Source of the DNA: Candidatus Villigracilis propinquus
GTDB taxonomy: Bacteria; Chloroflexota; Anaerolineae; Anaerolineales; Villigracilaceae
Assembly: GCA_016714565.1 (NCBI GenBank)
Contig: JADKDM010000014.1
Span: forward strand, 124,001 to 188,000
DNA: 64,000 nucleotides
Reading direction: 5' to 3'
The notes below the pieces were generated by a model that did not search any database, was not told the origin of the DNA, and saw nothing but the letters and a program-made list of their open reading frames with translations. Below are positions 43,142 through 52,050 of the stretch, piece by piece. How positions within the stretch are numbered: position 1 is the first letter of the stretch; each line of letters starts with the position of its first letter. The position numbers were made by a program, and so were the translations under genes.

Positions 43142-43621
43142 ATGAAAACATTGCTGGTAGGGCTCGGGAATCCCATCCTTGGGGATGATGGGGTTGGTTG
43201 GAAAGTCGCAGAGGAGGTGAAGCGCAACCTTCCCGCTGAGTTACATGTTGATGTGGAATGTCTTTCACTGGGCGGCATCAGCCTGATGGAGCATTTGATC
43301 GGTTATCCGCGTGCGATATTGGTGGATGCGTTCGCGTTGGATGATCCGCTCGGGTCAATTTTGATCCTGAAACTGGAGGATATGCCGAATTATTCCGCAT
43401 ATCACACCACCAGCCCGCATGATACTTCGCTGCAAAATGCGATCGCGATGGGAAAGGCGCTTGGCGCAAAGTTGCCCGATGATGTGATGGTAATTGGGAT
43501 CGCGACCAGGCGTGTTCATGAGTTTGGCGTGGATCTCTCACCGTCTGTTGCGGAGGCGGTCCCACTCGCGGCGAAGTTTGTACTTGAGTTGCTTGGGGAA
43601 AAGGAGACGGTTGAAAAATAA
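43142..43621 (+). CDS. Hydrogenase maturation protease family (HyaD/HycI)
   Basis: 159 aa from ATG 43142. LLVGLGNPILGDDGVGWKVAEEV carries the first metal-binding acidic residue, ILVDAFALDDPLG the second and HTTSPHDTSLQNAI the His. These proteases cleave the C-terminal extension of NiFe hydrogenase large subunits. No hydrogenase subunit is in the window, so it is an orphan here. The stop codon sits within the terminator stem. Confidence 0.85.
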   Translation: MKTLLVGLGNPILGDDGVGWKVAEEVKRNLPAELHVDVECLSLGGISLMEHLIGYPRAILVDAFALDDPLGSILILKLEDMPNYSAYHTTSPHDTSLQNAIAMGKALGAKLPDDVMVIGIATRRVHEFGVDLSPSVAEAVPLAAKFVLELLGEKETVEK

Positions 43622-43658
43622 TAAGAAGCCACCTGCAAGGGTGGCTTCTTATTATTTG
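43617..43658 (+). terminator. Rho-independent terminator after the maturation protease
   Basis: Stem AATAATAAGAAGCCACC / GGTGGCTTCTTATTATT with a small loop, followed by a short T run. The protease stop codon (TAA) is part of the stem. Confidence 0.7.
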
Positions 43659-43758
43659 AGTAGAGTAATAGGTCAGGCTTATAGCCTGACATTTTTAGGG
43701 CTTGTGCAGTTCAAGTTCTTTAACCGCAAATTTCCGCTGATTTTTTTGAAATCAGGAA

Positions 43759-44043
43759 CTACTTTGTCAGGTCTTGTACTTCAGGGTGGCGCTCAATATA
43801 TCCGCTGACGAACCAGCATGTGGATTCCACTTTCAGGTTGTTGTTTCTTGCGTATTGCAAGCCTGCTTTCACTAACTTGCTTCCAATACCCTGTCCTTCC
43901 AATGCAGACGGTACGCCCGTGTGGGTGAAGGTGATTACATTTCCGTTTATGTAATAAGCGAGTACTGCCATGTGTGCATCCATGTGAATCTCGAATTGTT
44001 TTCGTTCCAAATTATGAATGATGTTGATTTCGTTGGGCTGCAC
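43759..44043 (-). CDS. Small GNAT-type N-acetyltransferase (YjdJ-like)
   Basis: 94 aa. FEIHMDAHMAVLAYYINGNVITFTHTGVP followed by EGQGIGSKLVKAGLQYARNNNL is the minimal single-motif acetyltransferase fold, and TCWFVSGYIERHPE is the usual end with the active-site Cys region. It is four bases downstream of the agmatinase-family gene and probably cotranscribed with it. Confidence 0.8.
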   Translation of the reverse strand: MQPNEINIIHNLERKQFEIHMDAHMAVLAYYINGNVITFTHTGVPSALEGQGIGSKLVKAGLQYARNNNLKVESTCWFVSGYIERHPEVQDLTK

Positions 44044-44047
44044 GTTA

Positions 44048-44944
44048 TTATCCTTTTTGCTTTTGTCGTGCGATGACGGCGATATATTCCATGATGATCT
44101 TCAAGCCAGCGAAGACTGTGGCTTCAGATGGATCGAGCGGAGGGGCGATCTCAACCACATCCAGGCCAACCAATGACAAGTCCTGCGTGGACTTTATGAG
44201 AGTCAGCACATCGCGCGAAGTCAGTCCACCGAATTCAGGGATGCCCGTGCCCGGAGCAGCGGAGGGGTCTAGGCAGTCGATATCGAGTGAGATATGTATG
44301 GCGTCGCAGTCGTTGAGGATGTTGCGAATGCTGTCGGCCACGTGTCTCATGCCGCGTTCCGCCACACTTGCGGCGGTGTACACGTGGATTCCGCTGTTTT
44401 CAATAAGGTCAATTTCCTGCTCCTCCCAGGAGCGTAGGCCCACCATGCAGACATCGTGTGGTTCAATGCCAAATTCCAATGCGCGGCGCATGACGTTGGC
44501 GTGTGAGATGCGCGAACCGTCGAAGTCATCACACAGGTCGGGGTGTGCGTCCACCCAAAGAACACCGAGGCGCAAGTCTTTGTAGCGTTCGCGCTGCCCT
44601 TGCAAAATGGGGATGGTGACGGAATGGTCGCCGCCGAGCAGGATGGGCGTATTGGGCAGGGTTGCCACCCGCTGGCGGACCATATTGAAGTCGGTTTCTG
44701 GGTTGGTGATTTGAATATCGCCAAGGTCGCAGATGGTAATGTCCTTCAGGCGGGTACGGTCTTCGCTAAAGGGAGTCAAATGTTTAGACCAATAACGCAG
44801 GCGTTCGGGCGCAAGAGCCGCGCCTTTGCGTGCGCTGGCAAGCCCGTCGAACGGGATTCCGATCACGCTAAAATCAGTTTGATTCGGGGTGAGTCCGGGG
44901 CGGTGCAAATCGCCCCATAATCCGTGTGTGCCTTCAACGGTCAT
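44048..44944 (-). CDS. Agmatinase/arginase family ureohydrolase
   Basis: 298 aa from ATG 44944, chosen because AAAGGAGA lies four bases upstream. Binuclear Mn motifs are complete: LLGGDHSV, WVDAHPDLCDD and SLDIDCLDPSAAPGTG. It probably hydrolyses agmatine to putrescine and urea, but guanidino substrates vary in this family. Divergent from kamA with about 190 bases between, so regulation may be shared. Confidence 0.88.
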   Translation of the reverse strand: MTVEGTHGLWGDLHRPGLTPNQTDFSVIGIPFDGLASARKGAALAPERLRYWSKHLTPFSEDRTRLKDITICDLGDIQITNPETDFNMVRQRVATLPNTPILLGGDHSVTIPILQGQRERYKDLRLGVLWVDAHPDLCDDFDGSRISHANVMRRALEFGIEPHDVCMVGLRSWEEQEIDLIENSGIHVYTAASVAERGMRHVADSIRNILNDCDAIHISLDIDCLDPSAAPGTGIPEFGGLTSRDVLTLIKSTQDLSLVGLDVVEIAPPLDPSEATVFAGLKIIMEYIAVIARQKQKG

Positions 44945-44989
44945 GTCGTCTCCTTTTTTACCCAATTGTACTCTCGAAAAATAACCGCA

Positions 44990-45018
44990 TTGACCCGCGT
45001 TCCGTTTGCTTTTACAAT
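44990..45018 (+). promoter_or_regulatory. Sigma-70-type promoter of kamA
   Basis: TTGACC (44990-44995), 17-bp spacer and TACAAT (45013-45018). The transcript would carry a leader of about 110 nucleotides. Confidence 0.7.
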
Positions 45019-45135
45019 GTTAAGCATGTTTTACCCAGCGTTCGCAGGTTTTTTTCGCCCCGACCACGACCCTCCACAGTTTACTGGTGTGCCGAGTTTT
45101 ATTGTCAACTCATAATTTAACCGGAGGAAAACCCC

Positions 45136-46461
45136 ATGAATACATCTTTCGTATCGAAACGTGCTCCTGTTTATGCCGATGTTCCTGACGAAAAATGGAA
45201 CGATTGGCGCTGGCAGCTCAGCCACCGTTTGAACACGGTGGAGGATATTGAAAAAGTTCTCAAGCTGACCGACTCGGAAAAGAAAGCCCTGCAAACCCAG
45301 GGACTTTTCCGTGTGGATGTAACGCCTTACTTTATTTCGTTGATCGACCCCGAAGACCCTGATGACCCGACCCGCAAACAGATCATTCCCGTTGCGGAGG
45401 AATTGAACGCCTTCACCGCCATGATGGAGGATTCGCTGGCGGAAGACCGCCACTCTCCCGTGCCGGGGCTGGTTCACCGGTATCCTGACAGAGTACTTAT
45501 GCTGGTAACGACACAGTGCGCCTCGTACTGCCGGTACTGTACACGCTCGCGCATCGTCGGTGACCCGGGCCAGACCTTCAACCGCCAGGAATTCGAGATG
45601 CAGATCGAGTACCTCAAGAACACGCCGCAAGTCCGCGATGTGTTGCTCTCCGGCGGCGATCCGCTGGTGCTGGCTCCAAAAGTTTTGGAAGAGCTTCTCA
45701 CCCGTCTGCGCGAGATCCCGCACATTGAGATCATCCGTATTGGTTCGCGTGTGCCGGTCTTCATGCCCATGCGCGTGACGCAAGAGCTGTGCGACCTGCT
45801 CGCAAAGTTCCATCCGCTCTGGTTGAATATTCATGTCAACCACTCGAATGAGATCACAAAGGAACTTGCTGAAGCCGCCGACCGACTGACCCGTGCCGGC
45901 ATCCCGTTGGGCAACCAGTCTGTGCTGCTGGCGGGCGTAAATGACAATGTACATATTCAGCGCGAGCTTGTCCATAACCTTGTGCGTATTCGTGTGCGGC
46001 CTTACTATCTCTATCAATGTGACCTGGTCGAAGGCGCGGGACATTTCCGTACCCCTGTTGCCAAGGGCATCGAGATCATGGAAGGTCTGCGCGGACACAC
46101 CTCTGGATATGCCGTTCCACAGTATATAATTGATGCACCTGGCGGCGGTGGAAAGATTCCCGTTATGCCGAACTATTTGTTGAGCATGTCAGACCACAAG
46201 GTGATCCTTCGCAATTATGAAGGCTACGTCACAACGTATGAAGAGCCGACGGATTATCTACCCTCTGATGCAGCCAAGTTCAAGGGCATCAAACGCCCCG
46301 AACCCGGGCAGGGCGGTCTTACCGGTTTATTGGAAGGCGAAAGCCTGTTCATCAAGCCCGATGGATTTGACGAACTGCACAACCGCGGCGGTGGTCAACA
46401 CCGCCTGAGAGATGAGAACAAATGGAAGCCGCTGGGCATTGGCTCCGGCGAAACAGATTAA
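45136..46461 (+). CDS. kamA: Lysine 2,3-aminomutase (radical SAM, PLP)
   Basis: 441 aa. Converts L-lysine to L-beta-lysine with a 4Fe-4S cluster, SAM and PLP. Cluster motif CASYCRYC at about 122-129, RIVGDP after it, and PGGGGKIP (PLP lysine). Both residues that hold the lysine epsilon-amine in the known structure are present: Asp in YQCDLVEG and Asp in YIIDAPGGG, which favours lysine over glutamate. GGAGG precedes the start. Beta-lysine can be an osmolyte after acetylation; a matching ablB is not present, the nearby GNAT being too small. Confidence 0.93.
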   Translation: MNTSFVSKRAPVYADVPDEKWNDWRWQLSHRLNTVEDIEKVLKLTDSEKKALQTQGLFRVDVTPYFISLIDPEDPDDPTRKQIIPVAEELNAFTAMMEDSLAEDRHSPVPGLVHRYPDRVLMLVTTQCASYCRYCTRSRIVGDPGQTFNRQEFEMQIEYLKNTPQVRDVLLSGGDPLVLAPKVLEELLTRLREIPHIEIIRIGSRVPVFMPMRVTQELCDLLAKFHPLWLNIHVNHSNEITKELAEAADRLTRAGIPLGNQSVLLAGVNDNVHIQRELVHNLVRIRVRPYYLYQCDLVEGAGHFRTPVAKGIEIMEGLRGHTSGYAVPQYIIDAPGGGGKIPVMPNYLLSMSDHKVILRNYEGYVTTYEEPTDYLPSDAAKFKGIKRPEPGQGGLTGLLEGESLFIKPDGFDELHNRGGGQHRLRDENKWKPLGIGSGETD

Positions 46462-46480
46462 CAAGGTGAATTGGTAACTA

Positions 46481-46520
46481 AAAGAACTGGCAGGCTTTTC
46501 CCTGCGCCTGCCAGTTCTTT
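46481..46520 (+). terminator. Rho-independent terminator after kamA
   Basis: Perfect 15-bp stem AAAGAACTGGCAGGC / GCCTGCCAGTTCTTT with a 10-base loop. Confidence 0.75.
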
Positions 46521-46537
46521 CCATAAAGGAGAACACT

Positions 46538-47167
46538 ATGCGTAAAACGATGTTTATTTTTGCCGCCCTGGTATTTCTGGTGACAGCCTGTCTGCCGTCA
46601 CAAAACACCCAGGAATTGGATTCACGGGTCAATACCGCTGTGGCTGGTACCATGGCTGTGGAGGATCGAATTTCTAATTCCGTGGAACAAACGGTTGCAG
46701 CACAAAGTCCGCTGTCCTCGCCAACCGCTTCTGCGAATACGGTGGCACTTGCATTCACCGAAACCCCCACATCCACCGCCACCCCGCTGGTCATTGACAC
46801 CTTTACGCCTTTCCCGGTCAGCCCCACGAACACAAAAGTTTCCACACAGGCCAAATACGCCTGCTCCGTGATTAACAGAAGGCCGTACGATCTTTCTGAA
46901 TATTATCCGGGCGACAAGTTTGATATTAAGTGGACTATCGTTAATATCGGCTCAAAAGCCTGGGCTGCCGGCATTGATGTGAAATATTACAGCGGCCCGA
47001 AGTTTTCCGGCGTGGGCCGCGTTGAGATACCCAAGGTCATGAACCCGGGCGACTCATACACCATCGTGATGGACGGCTATGCCCCGGCCGATAAAGGACG
47101 CCATGTGATGCAATTCGTTGTAGACGGTCCGATGTGCTATCCGTACGCTGCCATTGTTGTGAAATAA
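46538..47167 (+). CDS. Lipoprotein with C-terminal NBR1-Ig-like domain (first paralogue)
   Basis: 209 aa. Signal peptide MRKTMFIFAALVFLVTAC with lipobox VTAC, a Thr/Ser-rich linker (TETPTSTATPLV), then a beta-sandwich: YACSVINRRPYDLSEYYPGDKFDIKWTIVN, IGSKAWAAGIDVKYY, MNPGDSYTIVMDGYAPADKG. This is the NBR1-type Ig-like fold common in Anaerolineae surface proteins. 16 bases upstream of its paralogue. Confidence 0.8.
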   Translation: MRKTMFIFAALVFLVTACLPSQNTQELDSRVNTAVAGTMAVEDRISNSVEQTVAAQSPLSSPTASANTVALAFTETPTSTATPLVIDTFTPFPVSPTNTKVSTQAKYACSVINRRPYDLSEYYPGDKFDIKWTIVNIGSKAWAAGIDVKYYSGPKFSGVGRVEIPKVMNPGDSYTIVMDGYAPADKGRHVMQFVVDGPMCYPYAAIVVK

Positions 47168-47183
47168 AAAAACAGGAGCAATC

Positions 47184-47831
47184 ATGATCCGGCGCAATAC
47201 CAGATTTTTTGTTCTTTTGGCTGTCACAGCATTTATGCTTGCGTGTGTGATACCAACCTTTGCGCCCACCCCCGCGCCCGTTCCCACCTTTGACCCGAAT
47301 TCCCTGTTCACAGCAATTGTGGAAACGGCAAACGCGGCAGCGACGCAAACGGCGCATGTATTGCCTCCCACTCTCACACCCACAGCCACGGTCCCACCGA
47401 CCAAAACCCCCACCGTGACCCCCAGCCCCACGGCGACCTTTTATTTTGTAATAGCCACCATCACTGTGCCGCCAACTCAGATACCGCTGGGCGTTTCAGA
47501 CAAACAGTACGACTGCCAGGTACTTTCACAGACCCCGCAAAATAACAGCATCATCGCAAAGTCATCGGTTTTTGAAGCCCGCTGGACGGTGGCAAATATT
47601 GGCAAATCCGGCTGGGATTCCAACAATGCGGATTATCGTTATGTGAGCGGTGCGAAGCTGCATAGCGGTCCCGTTCGTGATCTGGAAAAATCCGTTTCGG
47701 CGGGTGGAACCATTGAGCTGGTTGTCAGCATGCAATCGCCTGCCGACCCTGGAACCTATTCCACTTCGTGGAAGCTCAACGTCGGCAAAACCGAATTTTG
47801 TCCGCTGGACCTGACTATCATTGTTGAATAA
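47184..47831 (+). CDS. Lipoprotein with C-terminal NBR1-Ig-like domain (second paralogue)
   Basis: 215 aa, same layout as its upstream neighbour: lipobox LAC in MLACVIP, Thr/Pro linker (LTPTATVPPTKTPT), then YDCQVLSQTPQNN, FEARWTVANIGKSGWDSNNADY and MQSPADPGTYSTSWKL. Tandem duplication followed by divergence is likely. AGGAG precedes the start. Ends before a strong terminator. Confidence 0.8.
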   Translation: MIRRNTRFFVLLAVTAFMLACVIPTFAPTPAPVPTFDPNSLFTAIVETANAAATQTAHVLPPTLTPTATVPPTKTPTVTPSPTATFYFVIATITVPPTQIPLGVSDKQYDCQVLSQTPQNNSIIAKSSVFEARWTVANIGKSGWDSNNADYRYVSGAKLHSGPVRDLEKSVSAGGTIELVVSMQSPADPGTYSTSWKLNVGKTEFCPLDLTIIVE

Positions 47832-47847
47832 ATCCAAACAGTTAAAC

Positions 47848-47886
47848 AAAAAATCTCCGGGCAAAAGCTCGGAGATTTTTTTATTT
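47848..47886 (+). terminator. Rho-independent terminator after the lipoprotein pair
   Basis: Stem AAAAAATCTCCG / CGGAGATTTTTT with a 10-base loop and a long T run extending to 47889, the stop of the convergent gene. Confidence 0.8.
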
Positions 47887-47888
47887 TT

Positions 47889-48173
47889 TTAGGAAGCGGG
47901 TGGGAGCGGTTCGTCGTTGCTGACGATGGATGCAGCTTCCGGTTTCTTACGAAGCAGGAAAAAGCCGGTGATAAGAGGGACGAGGATCAAAATAACGGAA
48001 ACACAAAGAAGGGCGTATCCTGCTGTGGGGGGCATGGGTTGGTCAACGCCGCCGAGCGAATACGTTCCATTTCCGGTAACGCCGCCAAAGCCCATAATGC
48101 AAGTGAATAAACTGCAGCAGGAACACAATAGTGCCAGAACAACGGTAATGATCATGCCAGTATTTTTGTTCAT
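47889..48173 (-). CDS. Small membrane protein with two helices, 94 aa
   Basis: Not recognised. Helix 1 GMIITVVLALLCSCCSLFTCIM is Cys-rich, helix 2 YALLCVSVILILVPLITGFFLL; the short loop is Gly-rich and the C-terminus is polar and cytoplasmic by the positive-inside rule (RKKPEAAS). AGGAGAAAATA precedes the ATG. Convergent with the lipoprotein gene. Confidence 0.65.
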   Translation of the reverse strand: MNKNTGMIITVVLALLCSCCSLFTCIMGFGGVTGNGTYSLGGVDQPMPPTAGYALLCVSVILILVPLITGFFLLRKKPEAASIVSNDEPLPPAS

Positions 48174-48212
48174 TATTTTCTCCTAGTAAAATTTTCTTTT
48201 AGTATACAAAAA

Positions 48213-48249
48213 TAAAAAATGGGATGCAAGCTTTGCCTGCATCCCATTG
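48213..48249 (-). terminator. Rho-independent terminator of pheST
   Basis: Minus-strand stem AATGGGATGCAGG / CTTGCATCCCATT followed by a T run, four bases after the pheT stop. Confidence 0.8.
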
Positions 48250-48252
48250 GTA

Positions 48253-50865
48253 CTAGCTGCGAAGTTTCGCGCCGACCGTATTTTCCAGCCGTTTGACGAT
48301 CTTGTTGCGGATCGCGGCGGCATCGGCATCGGTCATCGTTTTGTCTGATTGGTAGGTGAGACTGTACGCCAGCGACTTTTTGCCAGCGCCGATCTTCTCA
48401 TCTTTATAAACATCGAACAGGCGGACATTGGTGACGGTCTTTCCGCCCGTTTGCCTGATCAATGCTTCGACGGAAATTGCTTCCACTGAATCATCCACGA
48501 TGACGGCGATGTCTTCATAGATGGGCGGAGTCTCAGGGACGGATTTGATGCCGTAGGTGGGATTCAGATTCCGCATGAGGTCGAGGTCAAATTCAGCAAC
48601 GATGACTGGCGCATCGCCAAACTCAAACTTCTCCTTGGATAGCGGATGCAGTTCACCGAAGACGCCCACGACCTTTCCGCTCACTTTGACTTCGGCAGCT
48701 TTGCCGGGGTGCAGGTAGGGAGTGGATTCTGTGGCAGCGTAGGAAATGTCTGTGAGGCGCAACCCGCTCAAAAGGAGTTCGAGGCGTCCCTTCATGTCGT
48801 AGAAGTCAAAGGTGGGCGAGTCTTTCACATCCCACGCAGAAGCGAGGCGGGAACCTGTCATCACGATGGCAAGTTTGCGCGGCTCGTGCGGGAGATCATT
48901 CCCGTTGGGCTCGAAGACGGAACCGACTTCAAAGAGTGCCATTGATTCAGCGCGGGCATTTTTCTCGGCGGTCTCCAGCACAGACGTGAGCAGGCTGCGG
49001 CGCAGAACGCTGCGCTCGGGCGCGATGGGGTTCGCGATGCGGACGTAATTTTTCGGGGCTAGCCCCGCAAGACGCGCTTCGCGTTCGGGAGAGGTCATGC
49101 GATAGGTGACGACTTCCTGCAAGCCAGCCGCGACGAGCAGGTCGCGCAGATGTTCCTCCCACTCGTGGACGGGATTGCCAATTTGCGGAGGAAGCGCGTC
49201 GGCCATGCTGGTGGTTGGGATGTTGTCGTAGCCGTAGCTGCGCGCAACTTCTTCGAGCACATCGGCGAGACCGACGACGCCTTCGGCGATGTCCATGCGA
49301 TGATCGGGGGCAGTGACTTGTAACTTGTCACCTTTTATTTCACACTTGAATTCAAGGTGCGTGAGCAGTTCGGCGACTCTTTCAAGCGTGAGGTCAATGC
49401 CGAGCAGACGTTTGACATCGTGTGTGGTGACATCCACGACTGAATCTTTTGGCTTGAGCGGATACACATCCACGAGGTCGGGGGCGATTGCGCCGCCAGC
49501 CCACTCGGCCATGTATTTCAAACCGAGGTTGACGCCATGCTCTGCCATGGCAGGATGCACGCCGCGCGAGAAGCGGAAGGATGCTTCGGAGGGCAGGTTG
49601 TGCTGCTTTGCCGTGCGGCGGATGTTGATGAAGTTCCACGCCGCGCCTTCGAGCAGGACGTTGACCGTGCTCTTTCCACGTGAAGTGATCTTGCCAACAG
49701 GCATTTCGCCGGGTTTTGTTTCGATGCCTTTTGCATCGAGCACTTCCTTGGATGCATCGTACACTTCGGATTCAGAACCGCCCATCACGCCTGCAAGGGA
49801 GAGTGAACCTTTTTCGTCGCATACGAGCACGTTCATGGCAGTCAGTTTGCGCTCCACTCCATCGAGTGTCGTGAGCTTCTCTCCATCTTTTGCGGCGCGG
49901 GTGCTGATCTTAATTTTCTTATTGCCTGCGCGTTCTTTCAATACGTCATAGTCAAATGCGTGCAGCGGCTCACCGAGTTCGAGCATGGCGTAGTTGGTCG
50001 CATCCACGATGTTGTTGATGGCGCGAATGCCAGCCAGCTTGAGTCTGCGCTGAATTTGGTATGGACTCGGCTTGATCTCCACATTGCGGATCAACCCCGC
50101 CACGAAGCGCGGATTGAGTTCGGAGTTGGTGATCTCAATTTCGAGTAGTTCTTTCACTGATTGACCACTGACCACTGACGGCTGACCGCTGACTGCTGCT
50201 TTTAGCTTCCGCCCCGTCAACGCCGCCAACTCTCGTGCAATTCCGATGACATTCGCATTGCGTGCCATGTTCGGCAGAATGGAAATGTCCAATACTGCGT
50301 CACCGATGTAATCGGCGAGGGGCATACCCACGGGCGCATCGTCATCGAGAATGATGATGCCATCGCTTTCGTCGGTGATGCCGAGTTCCTTTTCGGAGCA
50401 GACCATCGAGTACGAGTCCACACCGCGGATCTTGGCGCGCTTGAGGGTCATCAACACTTGTCCGTCGGCGTGACCGTCATACAGGGTGGAGCCTTCTTTT
50501 GCATACGCCACTTTGATCGGCTTCTCAAGTTTGCCTGCGCCTTTCAAATGGAAGATGTTCGGCGCGCCAGTCAGCACGACTTGCTCCTGTTGACCATCGA
50601 ACAGGTCAAGCAGGGTCAACTTGTCCGCGTTGGGGTGAGCCTTCACCTCGCGGATCTCCGCCACGACGATCTTTTCCTTGTCCCATGCGATGCCGTTGGT
50701 CTTGAACTCGTGCTTCTCGCCCGCGCCATAGGTTGGCATGGGCAAGCCCGCATACAGGATCTCGTCCACTTCGAGACCGGCGAGGGTGATCTTGCGAGCA
50801 ATATCTTCGACGGTTAAACCATCGAGGTCAATGAAATCTTTTAGCCATGAAATAGGTAACTTCAT
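48253..50865 (-). CDS. pheT: Phenylalanine-tRNA ligase beta subunit
   Basis: 870 aa. Structural and editing subunit of PheRS. N-terminal MKLPISWLKDFIDLDGLTVED, EMAP-like tRNA-binding domain (VVAEIREVKAHPNADKL), B3/B4 editing domain (GEPLHAFDYD), B5 (PLKPKDSVVDVTTHDVKRLLG), catalytic-like core, and FDX-ACB C-terminus (PPIYEDIAVIVDD). The stretch AAVSGQPSVVSGQSVKELLE near residue 220-240 corresponds to a five-fold heptad repeat in DNA and seems to be an in-frame insertion. Downstream of pheS; the two share the T-box. Confidence 0.95.
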   Translation of the reverse strand: MKLPISWLKDFIDLDGLTVEDIARKITLAGLEVDEILYAGLPMPTYGAGEKHEFKTNGIAWDKEKIVVAEIREVKAHPNADKLTLLDLFDGQQEQVVLTGAPNIFHLKGAGKLEKPIKVAYAKEGSTLYDGHADGQVLMTLKRAKIRGVDSYSMVCSEKELGITDESDGIIILDDDAPVGMPLADYIGDAVLDISILPNMARNANVIGIARELAALTGRKLKAAVSGQPSVVSGQSVKELLEIEITNSELNPRFVAGLIRNVEIKPSPYQIQRRLKLAGIRAINNIVDATNYAMLELGEPLHAFDYDVLKERAGNKKIKISTRAAKDGEKLTTLDGVERKLTAMNVLVCDEKGSLSLAGVMGGSESEVYDASKEVLDAKGIETKPGEMPVGKITSRGKSTVNVLLEGAAWNFINIRRTAKQHNLPSEASFRFSRGVHPAMAEHGVNLGLKYMAEWAGGAIAPDLVDVYPLKPKDSVVDVTTHDVKRLLGIDLTLERVAELLTHLEFKCEIKGDKLQVTAPDHRMDIAEGVVGLADVLEEVARSYGYDNIPTTSMADALPPQIGNPVHEWEEHLRDLLVAAGLQEVVTYRMTSPEREARLAGLAPKNYVRIANPIAPERSVLRRSLLTSVLETAEKNARAESMALFEVGSVFEPNGNDLPHEPRKLAIVMTGSRLASAWDVKDSPTFDFYDMKGRLELLLSGLRLTDISYAATESTPYLHPGKAAEVKVSGKVVGVFGELHPLSKEKFEFGDAPVIVAEFDLDLMRNLNPTYGIKSVPETPPIYEDIAVIVDDSVEAISVEALIRQTGGKTVTNVRLFDVYKDEKIGAGKKSLAYSLTYQSDKTMTDADAAAIRNKIVKRLENTVGAKLRS
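50162..50196. repeat. Five tandem heptads inside pheT
   Basis: TGACCAC TGACCAC TGACGGC TGACCGC TGACTGC. Encodes part of the SGQPSVVSGQ stretch. The unit is not a multiple of three but the total insertion keeps the frame. Confidence 0.7.
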
Positions 50866-50879
50866 AATTAATGTCCTCT

Positions 50880-50975
50880 TGCTAATATCAGGGGTAAGTG
50901 ACTAGGGGTTAGCGATTAGTGACTAGGAAAATCAGTCCTAGTTCCTAATCCCCAGTCCCTAATTCCTAGCCCTAG
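50880..50975. repeat. Heptad-type low-complexity tract between pheS and pheT
   Basis: Repeated GACTAGG / TTAGCGA / CCTAATC / CCTAGCC units arranged so that the left half is roughly complementary to the right. It reaches into the pheS stop codon (TAG at 50972-50974). pheT has no separate promoter visible here. Confidence 0.55.
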
Positions 50976-52030
50976 AATTGCTCCAAAAATCTCACATCGT
51001 TACCCCAGAAGTAACGGATGTCGTTGATCTTGTTGCGCAGCATCAACTGGCGTTCGGGGCCCATACCCCAGGCAAAGCCGGAGTAGATATTCGGGTCGTA
51101 GCCGCCGTTCTGCAGAACGTTCGGATGCACCATGCCGCAGCCGAGAATTTCAAGCCAGCCTGAATTCTTGCAGACCTGGCATCCCTTGCCGCCGCAGACG
51201 AAACATTCCACATCCATTTCAGCGGACGGTTCCGTGAACGGGAAGTAGGAAGCGCGGAATCTCACGCGTGCATCCTGCCCGAACATGCGCCGCACGAAAT
51301 CTGTCAGCGTGCCTTTGAGATCGGCGAAGGTGATGTTCTTGCCAACCGCGAGTCCTTCCACCTGATTGAACTGGATCTCCGAGCGTGCTGTAATCTGTTC
51401 GTAACGGAAGCACATACCGGGGAGAGCGATGCGGATCGGAGGAGGGTCCTGCGGATTGGTCGCGGCGTATTCTCTCATCGCGTGGATCTGTCCGGGCGAT
51501 GTGTGTGTCCGCATCAAAATGGGGTTATCGCCGCGGTCACCTGCTTCGATGAAGAACGTATCCTGCATATCGCGCGCGGGATGATCGAGCGGGAAGTTGA
51601 GCATCTGGAAATTGATGTCATCCGTCTCCACCTCGCGCGAGGTGTACACCTGAAAACCCATCTCCGCGAGAATGTCCAACACGCGGCGCAATTGCTGCGT
51701 GGATGGATGCAGTCTGCCGACATTCACCGAACGCCCGGGCAGGGTCACATCCAATTTTTCTTCTTCGAGCGATTTCGCCAACGCGGCATTCTTGACCGCC
51801 TCGGCACGTTCCGCCAAAGCGGACTCGAGCGCCACCTTCACACGGTTCGCCTCCGCGCCGACAACTGGTTTCTCTTCCTTTGAGAGTTTCCCAAACCCGG
51901 CAAAGACCTGCATCAGCGGCGAACTGCGCCCAACGTTTGCCACGCGCCAGGCATCCAGAGCGGCCTGATCCGTGATCGCCGCCAAAGACTCCAACGCAGA
52001 CTTTTCGATTTCCTTCAATTTATCCAACAT
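50972..52030 (-). CDS. pheS: Phenylalanine-tRNA ligase alpha subunit
   Basis: 352 aa from ATG 52030, with GGAGG at a good distance; a longer reading to 52210 only translates repeat and T-box DNA. Class II catalytic core: motif 2 MCFRYEQITARSEIQFNQVEGL, motif 3 GFAWGMGPERQLMLRNKI; N-terminal coiled coil binds tRNA-Phe. Regulated by the T-box leader at 52151-52436, which senses uncharged tRNA. A MITE-like repeat separates the leader terminator from the start codon. Confidence 0.96.
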   Translation of the reverse strand: MLDKLKEIEKSALESLAAITDQAALDAWRVANVGRSSPLMQVFAGFGKLSKEEKPVVGAEANRVKVALESALAERAEAVKNAALAKSLEEEKLDVTLPGRSVNVGRLHPSTQQLRRVLDILAEMGFQVYTSREVETDDINFQMLNFPLDHPARDMQDTFFIEAGDRGDNPILMRTHTSPGQIHAMREYAATNPQDPPPIRIALPGMCFRYEQITARSEIQFNQVEGLAVGKNITFADLKGTLTDFVRRMFGQDARVRFRASYFPFTEPSAEMDVECFVCGGKGCQVCKNSGWLEILGCGMVHPNVLQNGGYDPNIYSGFAWGMGPERQLMLRNKINDIRYFWGNDVRFLEQF

Positions 52031-52050
52031 AGAACCTCCAAAGTTTTCCT

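Noticed and set aside
43759..44043. The small GNAT as beta-lysine acetyltransferase AblB for KamA
   Set aside because: AblB proteins are much longer; this one is a minimal YjdJ-like acetyltransferase cotranscribed with the agmatinase-family gene, not with kamA.
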